Shown in pieces: positions 1-6,704 of a stretch of 30,551 bases of DNA. Source of the stretch: WFZT01 sp964571845 (GTDB taxonomy: Bacteria; Hydrothermota; Hydrothermia; B15-G9; WFZT01). A program made the position numbers and the translations under genes. The stretch is taken from positions 1 to 30,551 of the forward strand of contig CAZNDM010000005.1 in assembly GCA_964571845.1 (NCBI GenBank), read 5' to 3'. The notes below the pieces were generated by a model. It saw only the letters and a list, made by a program, of their open reading frames with translations, did no database searches and was not told the DNA's origin. Position 1 is the stretch's first letter; every line of letters starts with the position of its first letter.

Positions 1-363
1 TGTTTTTGGGAAATACACTACCTTCATAGTGCGATGTGTTTGTGGAAACACACAATCCCCCACGCCTCTCCGAGGCGTGGGGGAGGATTACCTTTCAATC
101 TCCTCCCCCGCTTTGCGGGGGAGGATTGAGGAGGGGGCAGAAAGAGCGGATTTGACAGAGGAGAGCATGCGGGAGTTTTGTTGCCCTCCCCATTGTCCCC
201 ATCAGCAGTACACCAGAATTGATAGAACACATACAAATCTCCTCGAATCTCGGTGGAGTTTGGGGGAGGAACACCTTTTACTCTCCTCCCCCGCTCCGCG
301 GGGGAGGATAAAGGAGGGGGCAGGGAGAGTAGAATTGACAGTGGAGAGCATGTGGGAGTTTTA

Positions 364-437
364 TTGCCCTCCCCTCAATCCCCTCCCACTTCGTGGGAGG
401 GGAGTTGTGAGTGGACCTCCCGCAATGCGGGAGGGGA
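364..437. repeat. 74-bp direct repeat, copy 1
   Basis: This segment is identical, base for base, to 804-877. It contains two hairpins (379-403 and 416-434) separated by a short linker. Homology with the second copy extends to the left at lower identity, as part of a ~440-bp tandem duplication. Confidence 0.9.
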
Positions 438-803
438 GTTTGTGGGTGTCCTTTTTCACATGCTGCTTTGAGTTATGGTGGAGGACATTTATTAACCCCT
501 TCTGTCCAATAACGGGTTTCTTTTCTAATCATCTTCCCAAAAGCAAAGCTTTGTAGGGGAGGATTAAAGAGGGGGACAGAAAGAGCAGAATTGAGAGAGA
601 ATAGCATGCGGGGCTTTTTATGTCCTCGCCGTTATTCCCTTCAGCAGTGCGCCAGGATTGTGAGAACACACACAAACCCTTTCCCCAATTTCGAAGGGGT
701 TCGGGGGAAGATCACCTTTCAATCTCCTCTCCCGCTTTGCGGGGGAGGATTGAGGAGGGGGCAAAAGAGCGGATTTGACAGGAAAAAGCGGATGGAGGTT
801 TTG

Positions 804-877
804 TTGCCCTCCCCTCAATCCCCTCCCACTTCGTGGGAGGGGAGTTGTGAGTGGACCTCCCGCAATGCGGGAGGGGA
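804..877. repeat. 74-bp direct repeat, copy 2
   Basis: Exact copy of 364-437 at a distance of 440 bp. Beyond 877 the copies diverge, but the following bases (to about 1110) are still decayed units: short runs of CCCTCCC, GAGGGGAGTTTG and similar words. Confidence 0.9.
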
Positions 878-1110
878 AGTTATGGATTGGACCCCTCCCG
901 CTTTGAGAGGAAAGTTTGGTGGCGGGATCTCCAGCAAGGGGGAGGGGAGTTTGGTGGTGGAGTTTCCTGCAAGTGAGAAGGAAGTTTACGGGTATTCTCT
1001 TCCACTTCAAGGGAGGGGAGTTTGTGAGTGTCCTCTCCCACTTAATGGGTGGGTATGGGTGGAATCCTTCCCGTTTTGAGAGGGGGTTTTATTAGTGATG
1101 TTTCCTGAAA

Positions 1111-1329
1111 GTGGGAGAAAAAATTGTTGATACAACCTCTACCACTTCTTGCGTGGGGAGGTTGCATGCAAGTGTAGAATAAATTTTGCGCTTCACATAA
1201 AAGATAATTTGGGGCTTATAACAGGCAAATCATCCTATCCGCAAAATAGAGGGGAGTTTTCATATGAATCCAAGCTCATAAAAACTTAATCTCTTCAAAT
1301 GAGATACAGCACCTGCTGCAGCACTTCGT
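1111..1329. other. AT-richer intergenic stretch, no gene seen
   Basis: Between the decayed repeats and the 3' end of adenine deaminase I see no open frame with a credible start, no RNA gene and no strong hairpin. Only a weak terminator-like structure, listed separately, lies within it. Confidence 0.5.
1280..1305 (-). terminator. Possible weak terminator of the minus-strand operon
   Basis: Read on the minus strand, a 5-bp stem (1301-1305 with 1289-1293, seven-base loop) is followed after four bases by a run of five T. It lies about 25 bases past the adenine deaminase stop codon, where a terminator is expected, but the stem is short. Confidence 0.25.
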
Positions 1330-3003
1330 CTAAACAAATAGATCCACAACCTTGAAATCTTTGATCAAGCCAAAATCTGTAATTTTCAACTCCGGTATTA
1401 CGGGGAGAGCGAGAAAACTCAGCTGCATAAATGGATTTTTCAGACTGCCGCCAAGTTCCCTGTACGCACGGTTCAAATCCTCTTCAAGCCGTGCAAGCTC
1501 AATTGCATTTTTATCAGCCATCAGACCTGCAACAGGTAGCTCGAGAGATGCAAGTACTCTGCCATTTTCGATGACAACGAGTCCTCCTCCCATGTCCCTT
1601 AAAACCTGAACGGCTTTTATTATATCTTTATCGTTGACACCAGCAACGATCACATTGTGACTGTCATGGGCAACTGTTGAGCCAATTGCACCCTTTTTGA
1701 TACCAAATCCCCGCACAAAGCCGGTTCCAACATTTCCAGTGCCTCTGTGCCTCTCCCATACAGTTATCTTTATAATGTCTCTTTCCGTGTCAGGGATCAC
1801 CTCATTGCCGTTTATGAGGGGTTCACAGATGTCCTCTCCAGTAAGAAGATTCCCTTCGATGATCCGTATAACCCTGATTTTCCCGGATTTTCTTTCAACT
1901 TTGATCTTTTGAAGTTCGGGTTCAACTTTGAAATTACCGAGCCTCCTCAATTTCGAATCCGGAGGATTAAAGGTGGGCGTACCGTCCTTTACAACGATTT
2001 TACCGTCTTTTATCACAAATCTCACAGTGAAATTACTGTCAAAGGCAACCAGATCGGCAAGCTTTCCGGGAACGATCTCACCTCTGTCGAAAAGTCTGAA
2101 GTATCTTGCAGTATTTATTGTAACAAGTCTTACGGCTGTAATGAGATCAATGCCATGATTGATCGCTTTTCTGAGTATTCCATCAAGATGACCCTCCTCA
2201 ACGAATGTTGATGGGTGCCTGTCGTCTGAGACGAAGGAAAAACAGAACCAGTTTTGACTGTTGACGAGTGGAAGGAGAGCTGTAAGATTTCTGGCTGCTG
2301 TACCCTCGCGTATCATCACATGCATCCCCCGTCTGACTTTTTCCCTTGCCTCTTCTATGTCTGTGCATTCGTGATCCGAATAAATACCAGCAGAGATGTA
2401 GGCATTCAGGTCTTTACCTCTCACAAGCGGGGCATGCCCATCCTGTATTTCGAAGATGCCGAGTTTTGAGGTGACATCAGGAATGCCGTTTATAACACCG
2501 GGAAAATTCATCATCTCTCCCAGGCCAATAATCCTGTTCATACTTCTAAGTTTCAAAAGGTCATCTGCGGAGAGCCGTGCTCCTGAAGTTTCAAGATCAG
2601 TTGCAGGAACGCATGAGGGGGCTGTGAAAAAGATGTCCACGGGCAGGTTCTCGGAATCAGAGATCATGAATTCGATGCCTGGAATGCCGAGTACATTTGC
2701 TATTTCATGAGGGTCAGCAATGACTGTTGTGGTTCCGTGCAAAACAACCGTGCTGGCAAAGTAGGAGGGTGTCATCATTGAGCTCTCAATATGTATGTGT
2801 CCCTCAATAAAACCTGGTGAGACATAAAGTCCTTTCAAGTCCAGTGTGTCTTTTCCTTCGTAATCGCCAATTCCTGCAATTTTGCCACCTGAAATAGCAA
2901 TAGATGCGTCTTCAATTTCACCGGTCCGTACATTGATTAGTTTCCCGTTTTTTAAAACAAGATCTGCGGGTTTCCTACCCGATGCGACATCTATCAGTTT
3001 CAT
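1330..3003 (-). CDS. ade: Adenine deaminase
   Basis: Converts adenine to hypoxanthine and ammonia in purine salvage; a cytoplasmic amidohydrolase-fold metalloenzyme. The 557-residue product has the metal-binding GHIHIESS motif at residues 68-75, followed by the family's DPHEIANVLG segment near residue 97. A GLGEMMNFPGV block and a SDDRHPS motif supply further metal and active-site ligands. The C-terminal half carries the VAHDSHN and MGGGLVV segments typical of Ade rather than of eukaryotic adenosine deaminases. Length matches the family (about 550-600). The ATG at 3003 is preceded by an AGGGAG ribosome site. The gene is last in a minus-strand operon and its first 29 bases overlap the end of cinA, so translation is probably coupled. 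Confidence 0.95.
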   Translation of the reverse strand: MKLIDVASGRKPADLVLKNGKLINVRTGEIEDASIAISGGKIAGIGDYEGKDTLDLKGLYVSPGFIEGHIHIESSMMTPSYFASTVVLHGTTTVIADPHEIANVLGIPGIEFMISDSENLPVDIFFTAPSCVPATDLETSGARLSADDLLKLRSMNRIIGLGEMMNFPGVINGIPDVTSKLGIFEIQDGHAPLVRGKDLNAYISAGIYSDHECTDIEEAREKVRRGMHVMIREGTAARNLTALLPLVNSQNWFCFSFVSDDRHPSTFVEEGHLDGILRKAINHGIDLITAVRLVTINTARYFRLFDRGEIVPGKLADLVAFDSNFTVRFVIKDGKIVVKDGTPTFNPPDSKLRRLGNFKVEPELQKIKVERKSGKIRVIRIIEGNLLTGEDICEPLINGNEVIPDTERDIIKITVWERHRGTGNVGTGFVRGFGIKKGAIGSTVAHDSHNVIVAGVNDKDIIKAVQVLRDMGGGLVVIENGRVLASLELPVAGLMADKNAIELARLEEDLNRAYRELGGSLKNPFMQLSFLALPVIPELKITDFGLIKDFKVVDLFV

Positions 3004-4228
3004 CTAAATACTCCCTGATTTTTCTTCTTGCGAGGTCAAGAACGGTGTATGCTGCCTGTTTTTTAATGAAGGTTCGGTTTCCCTGGAAAATCTTATTGAT
3101 AACCGTAATTTTCCCCCGGACAGAGACAGCCATGTAAACGAGTCCCACTGGTTTCTCCAGTGTGCCACCAGTAGGTCCTGCTATCCCCGTGGTTGCAATT
3201 CCAACATCAGTTTGGAGGAGTTTTCTCACACCCTCGGCCATCATAACTGCAGTGGGTTCAGATACTGCCCCGAAATAGTTCAATATCTCATCGCTGACTC
3301 CGAGCAGGCACATCTTTGCTTCGTTCCAGTAGGATACGACCCCACCTTTGAAATAATCTGAGCTGCCGGGAACATCCGTTATGAGATTTGCGACAAGACC
3401 ACCGGTGCATGACTCCGCCGTTGAGATTGTCATGTGAGATTCTCTCAGCACTTTTCCGAGTACAGATTCAAGAGTATCGTCATCATAGCCGTAAATTGCC
3501 TCTCCTATCCTGCTTTTTAAAATTTTAAGTTTTTTATTGAGCTCTCTCGTGAGTTTGTGCTCATCATCCCCCCTAATAGTCAGCTTGAGGTCAACCATTC
3601 CCGGGACAATGGGGTAAAAACCAATGGGAGATAACTGGTCCATAACATTTTTGAGTCTTTCAACAATATCACTTTCTTTCAGACCGAATGTTTTGACTGT
3701 TCTTGTGATTACCCTGCCGTAAGATTCAAAGAGTTTCGCAGCATTTGAGAGAACATTTTGAAGTTCATGTGGTGGTCCTGGCAGGACGATAAAGAGCTTT
3801 CCATTCTGTTTCAAATAGTACCCGGGTGCAAGACCTTTATCGTTTTTGATTATTCCAAATCCTTCAGGGACAAATCCGTATTTTTTGTGGTGATCAGTGA
3901 TCGTAACACCACACTGCTGCATTTTTTGCTCGATTTCGGAGTACAGGTCTTCTTTAAAAATCAACCGTCTATCAAATGCCTGAGCAACTGCATCTCTTGT
4001 CACATCATCCGGTGTTATCCCAAGTCCGCCGGTTACGATCACAATGTCTGCGTCTTTGACGGCGTTTTTTATTGCATTTTTAATCTCTTCAACATCATCT
4101 TTAACGGTGTAATCTCTGTAAACTTCAATGCCAAAAGATTGGAGGAATTCAGAGATCGTTTTAAGGTTTGTGTTTAAAGTTCTACCACTCAAAAGTTCAT
4201 CACCCACTGAGATCACTATGGCTTTCAT
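2975..4228 (-). CDS. cinA: CinA family nicotinamide mononucleotide deamidase
   Basis: Two-domain CinA of 417 residues, the normal full length. The N-terminal molybdopterin-binding-like domain has GDELLSGRTLNTN near residue 9 and VTGGLGITPDD near residue 65; in characterised CinA proteins this domain hydrolyses ADP-ribose. The C-terminal domain, from about residue 260, carries the TAESCTGGL and TTGIAGPTGG motifs of NMN amidohydrolase (PncC), which recycles nicotinamide mononucleotide in NAD metabolism. The ATG at 4228 has a strong GGAGG site eight bases upstream. It overlaps the upstream glycosylase gene by 29 bases and the downstream ade by 29 bases. A role in DNA repair has often been proposed for CinA because of such neighbours, but the enzymology points to pyridine nucleotide salvage. 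Confidence 0.93.
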   Translation of the reverse strand: MKAIVISVGDELLSGRTLNTNLKTISEFLQSFGIEVYRDYTVKDDVEEIKNAIKNAVKDADIVIVTGGLGITPDDVTRDAVAQAFDRRLIFKEDLYSEIEQKMQQCGVTITDHHKKYGFVPEGFGIIKNDKGLAPGYYLKQNGKLFIVLPGPPHELQNVLSNAAKLFESYGRVITRTVKTFGLKESDIVERLKNVMDQLSPIGFYPIVPGMVDLKLTIRGDDEHKLTRELNKKLKILKSRIGEAIYGYDDDTLESVLGKVLRESHMTISTAESCTGGLVANLITDVPGSSDYFKGGVVSYWNEAKMCLLGVSDEILNYFGAVSEPTAVMMAEGVRKLLQTDVGIATTGIAGPTGGTLEKPVGLVYMAVSVRGKITVINKIFQGNRTFIKKQAAYTVLDLARRKIREYLDETDRCRIG

Positions 4229-4871
4229 GTTGAAACCTCCAGAATTTATCTTTATTCAAAGGACAATTTTCACACTCAGGTTTACTTTTACAATAAACCT
4301 TCCCGAGTTTAACGATCAATGCGTGATACTCGTTGTAAAGTTTGACATCACATGGAAGATTTCTTTCAAAAAGAAGCCTGATTTCATCGTATTTTTCATT
4401 CCCGCGTATGAGGCCATGTCTTTTCAGAAATCTCCGGGTGTAGGCATCAACCACGAACACAGGTTTCTCAAGAGCGTAAAGGATAATGGAATCGGCTGTT
4501 TCCGGACCTATACCGGGGACATCGAGTAATTTTTTTCTGAGTTCATGCAGGGGAAGTTTTTTAAGTTCATCAAGACCTCCAAGTGATTTCAGGAAATTCA
4601 TAAAATTGAGGAGCCTTTTGAGCTTCACATTGAAGAAACCAGACGGTTTAATGAGTTCCCTGAGTTCATCTTCGGGAGTTGATAGGATCCTGTCAACATC
4701 GATAAGGTTTCGTTTTTTGAGCTGTGAAATGGCTTTTTCAACATTTTTCCAGTTGGTATTTTGTGTAAGGATAGCTCCAATGGCGATCTCCAGTGGGGAT
4801 TCTCCGGGCCACCAGTGCTGGGGACCAAAATGGTTGAAGAGTGTGATGTATATCTCATAGAAGATATTCAT
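4200..4871 (-). CDS. MagIII/endonuclease III-like DNA glycosylase (HhH-GPD)
   Basis: Base-excision repair glycosylase of 223 residues. The segments WWPGESPLEIAIGAILTQNT (residues 20-39) and WKNVEKAI (41-48) resemble the MagIII/EndoIII-related subfamily that removes alkylated purines. The helix-hairpin-helix LLDVPGIGPETADSI (115-129) is followed by the catalytic Asp at 142 (FVVDAYTRRFLKR). The position of the EndoIII lyase lysine is Glu124, so a monofunctional glycosylase is expected. Cys194, Cys200 and Cys203 resemble the [4Fe-4S] site, but the fourth cysteine after CPL is absent and the first spacing is one short. I chose ATG 4871; an in-frame TTG at 4907 would add 12 residues, and neither start has a clear ribosome site. 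First gene of the minus operon, divergent from the dcw cluster. Confidence 0.82.
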   Translation of the reverse strand: MNIFYEIYITLFNHFGPQHWWPGESPLEIAIGAILTQNTNWKNVEKAISQLKKRNLIDVDRILSTPEDELRELIKPSGFFNVKLKRLLNFMNFLKSLGGLDELKKLPLHELRKKLLDVPGIGPETADSIILYALEKPVFVVDAYTRRFLKRHGLIRGNEKYDEIRLLFERNLPCDVKLYNEYHALIVKLGKVYCKSKPECENCPLNKDKFWRFQHESHSDLSG

Positions 4872-4938
4872 GTGAGAATTGATAACGGATTTTTCGAGTA
4901 CTATCAACGGATCTGTGAGTTTTCCACATACGCGGGAG

Positions 4939-4966
4939 TTGCATTTCTGGAAAGTTTACCCATAAT
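4939..4966 (+). promoter_or_regulatory. Candidate promoter of the dcw cluster
   Basis: TTGCAT (4939-4944) and CATAAT (4961-4966) are separated by 16 bases and lie about 50 bases before mraZ. The -10 box matches the sigma-70 consensus at five of six positions; the -35 box is weaker. The predicted start site falls next to the tandem repeat at 4975-4994. Confidence 0.45.
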
Positions 4967-4974
4967 TTCCCAAT

Positions 4975-4994
4975 AAATGTCAAAAAATGTCAAA
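4975..4994 (+). promoter_or_regulatory. Tandem 10-bp repeat before mraZ, candidate MraZ operator
   Basis: AAATGTCAAA occurs twice in exact tandem (4975-4984, 4985-4994), followed by a degenerate third unit GTAAAGATAG. MraZ proteins characterised elsewhere bind short direct repeats with 10-base spacing just upstream of mraZ and repress their own operon. Position and period fit that model; the base sequence differs from the TGGG boxes of E. coli, so the assignment is inference. Confidence 0.5.
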
Positions 4995-5016
4995 GTAAAG
5001 ATAGAGAGCGGTCAGG

Positions 5017-5532
5017 ATGGCGAGAACAGGTAATGGAAGAGACAATACGAGAGCCCGGATCGATGCCCGGGGCAGAGTTTCCATACCCCGCGTGTACCGT
5101 GACTCCCTGGGTCTTGATCGTGGAAAAAAAGTCGTTATTTTAAAAGATTTCAACCGAGAAGGTTGTCTTGTAGTATATAACTTTGAAAAATGGAAGGCAA
5201 TAGAGGAGGAGATGGAAAGAAGGCTCAATCCTGCTGATAGGAGGAAAAAAAGATTGTTCAGGTGGATTTTGAGCGGTATGACCATAACAGAAGTTGATGA
5301 TATGGGCAGAATCCTGTTGCCCGGGGGGTTGATGAATTATGCAAACCTCAAGGATGAGGCTTATTTCCAGTATTTCCCGGGTTTTCTTGAGATATGGAAT
5401 CCGGAGAAATTTGAAACTGTAGGACTGGGAACCGAGGAAGAGTTCCCGGATGAGGAAATAATGGACCTTTTTGATATCAAGGGGGAAAAAGGAGATAAAC
5501 ATGAAAGAGATACACAAGCCAGTAATGGTTGA
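5017..5532 (+). CDS. mraZ: MraZ, transcriptional regulator of the dcw cluster
   Basis: DNA-binding protein that forms ring-shaped oligomers and controls its own operon. Both AbrB-like half-domains are visible: DARGRVSIP near residue 17 and DDMGRILLP near residue 95, each with the DxxxR signature. At 171 residues it is about 28 longer than the usual ~143, because of an acidic then charged C-terminal tail (EEEFPDEEIMDLFDIKG...). The last 32 bases overlap rsmH and include its ribosome-site context. It is the first gene of the cluster, as in most bacteria. The ATG at 5017 is preceded only by a weak GAGAG site. Confidence 0.95.
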   Translation: MARTGNGRDNTRARIDARGRVSIPRVYRDSLGLDRGKKVVILKDFNREGCLVVYNFEKWKAIEEEMERRLNPADRRKKRLFRWILSGMTITEVDDMGRILLPGGLMNYANLKDEAYFQYFPGFLEIWNPEKFETVGLGTEEEFPDEEIMDLFDIKGEKGDKHERDTQASNG

Positions 5533-6484
5533 TGAGGTAATGAGGTTTATGGCGTTGAAGCCCGGTCAGATCGTGATCGATGCCACTGCCGGGCTGGGAG
5601 GTCATACAAAGGCAATCTGGGAACGGGTTGCTCCTGACGGAATCGTCATCGCTGTTGAAAAAGATCTTGACTCCCTTAGATTTGCCCGTGAAAGGGTGGA
5701 CGGTGACGGCGTTGTCTTCGTCCACGAATCCTATACCAATCTTTCGGAAATTACTGAGTTTCTCGGTATTAAAGGTAAAGTTGATGCGATACTTTTTGAC
5801 CTTGGAATTTCATCCTACCTGCTTGAGTACTCCGGTAGAGGATTCTCGTTCAAGCAGGACGAATATCTGGATATGAGGTTTAATCCAGATGAAGGGCTTC
5901 CTGCTGATCATTACATAAATCGTATGACCAGTGCTCAGCTCGAGCATATTTTCAAAAACTATGGTGAAATAAGATTCGCCAGATCAATTGCCGAGAGCAT
6001 TGTCAGGTACCGCAAGAGGCAGAGAATAAAGACCACAGGTATGTTAAACGAGATCGTGCTCAATTCGGTGCCGGGTATTTACAGGAGAAATCAAAAATTG
6101 AAGAAAAAGCTTCTTGCGCAGGTTTATCAGGCATTGAGAATACAGGTAAACAAAGAGCTTGAGTCCGTTGCAACCGGACTCATTGAAGGTCTCAGGGTTT
6201 TGAAAGAGGAGGGTAGGATGGTTGTTATATCCTACCACTCCCTTGAGGACAGGCTCGTAAAGCAGCTCAAAAAGGTCAGGGGTGTGGAGGCGCTTTTGAA
6301 AAAGCCTCTTACCCCCAGCAGTAGTGAACTTTCGTACAATCCACGGGCAAGGAGTGCAAAGTTAAGGGCATATAAAAAAGTGGGGGAGTTAAATGAAGAA
6401 GATATTGACTATTTCACTCGTCTTGAGTGGAATAACATTGGTCATAATAGGGCCGCTTTCGCCTATGCAGTGGGCAAAAGCTGA
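5501..6484 (+). CDS. rsmH: 16S rRNA (cytosine-1402-N4)-methyltransferase RsmH (MraW)
   Basis: SAM-dependent enzyme that methylates N4 of C1402 in 16S rRNA, tuning the ribosomal P site. It shows IHKPVMVDEV at residues 4-13, the SAM-binding motif DATAGLGGHT at 27-36, FDLGISS at 99-105, ISYHSLEDR at 243-251 and the terminal NPRARSAKLRA at 280-290. Most homologues end soon after that last motif; this one continues for 37 more residues to 327 while the ftsL frame runs underneath it (92-base overlap). The tail may have no function beyond reading on to the next stop. The ATG at 5501 has an AAAGGAG site; an in-frame upstream start at 5471 lacks one and adds nothing conserved. Confidence 0.95.
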   Translation: MKEIHKPVMVDEVMRFMALKPGQIVIDATAGLGGHTKAIWERVAPDGIVIAVEKDLDSLRFARERVDGDGVVFVHESYTNLSEITEFLGIKGKVDAILFDLGISSYLLEYSGRGFSFKQDEYLDMRFNPDEGLPADHYINRMTSAQLEHIFKNYGEIRFARSIAESIVRYRKRQRIKTTGMLNEIVLNSVPGIYRRNQKLKKKLLAQVYQALRIQVNKELESVATGLIEGLRVLKEEGRMVVISYHSLEDRLVKQLKKVRGVEALLKKPLTPSSSELSYNPRARSAKLRAYKKVGELNEEDIDYFTRLEWNNIGHNRAAFAYAVGKS

Positions 6485-6704
6485 GAGATTGAACAGCATC
6501 CATGATCAGCTTATTGCCGAAAAAGCCAGCGTTGATAGCCTGAATTCCGTTATCCAGCGGCTCAGAAGTTACAAAAACATAAAAAGGGAAGCACTCAGGC
6601 ATGGATACAGACCATCGAGAACGCCAGTATTTCCTGTTCAGGATATACCTGGTAACAGCCTTCGTGGTAATCTTCGCCGGGGCAATTCTCCTGCATCTCG
6701 TTAA
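6393..6704 (+). CDS. ftsL: FtsL/DivIC-like cell-division protein
   Basis: Small bitopic membrane protein of 103 residues in the ftsL position. Residues 4-23 form one hydrophobic segment, about 28-60 a heptad-like coiled coil, and the segment IKREALRHGYRPSRTPVF (about 62-80) resembles the motif after the coiled coil of FtsB/DivIC proteins. It is expected to sit in the FtsQLB-type complex that activates FtsW-FtsI. A strong GGGGGAG site lies five bases before the ATG. The gene overlaps rsmH by 92 bases and ftsI by 104 bases, so only about 116 bases are single-coded. Identity rests on synteny and architecture; sequence conservation in this family is always low. Confidence 0.75.
   Translation: MKKILTISLVLSGITLVIIGPLSPMQWAKAERLNSIHDQLIAEKASVDSLNSVIQRLRSYKNIKREALRHGYRPSRTPVFPVQDIPGNSLRGNLRRGNSPASR

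Larger units (their letters stand above)
57..1110. repeat. Cluster of GC-rich palindromic repeats (REP/MITE-like), non-coding
   Basis: The whole stretch is built from short perfect hairpins with three-base loops joined by conserved linkers. Stems seen: 57-68 with 72-83 (12 bp), 101-111 with 115-125 (11 bp, loop TTT), 284-294 with 298-308 (loop TCC), 379-389 with 393-403 (loop TTC), 416-423 with 427-434 (loop AAT), and 724-734 with 738-748 (one mismatch). Downstream of the CCCCCGC-type hairpin a linker of roughly 65 bases (GAGGGGGCAGAAAGAGC..., GAGAGCATGCGGGAG..., TTGCCCTCCCC) recurs with variations near 123, 306, 562 and 746. Open frames across it are rich in Pro, Arg, Gly and Ser, change with each repeat and have no recognisable domain, so I treat them as non-coding. 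The same family recurs after 30260. Confidence 0.85.

Noticed and set aside
29..556. Open frame of 175 codons, and similar ones at 253-471, 591-1079 and 618-1010 (minus)
   Set aside because: They run across palindromic repeats, are made of repeated Pro/Arg/Gly/Ser words, change frame with the repeats, and show no domain or ribosome site.
57..1110. CRISPR array
   Set aside because: Repeats are of unequal length, spacing is not uniform at 60-75 bases, the intervening sequence is itself repeated, and no cas gene is nearby.
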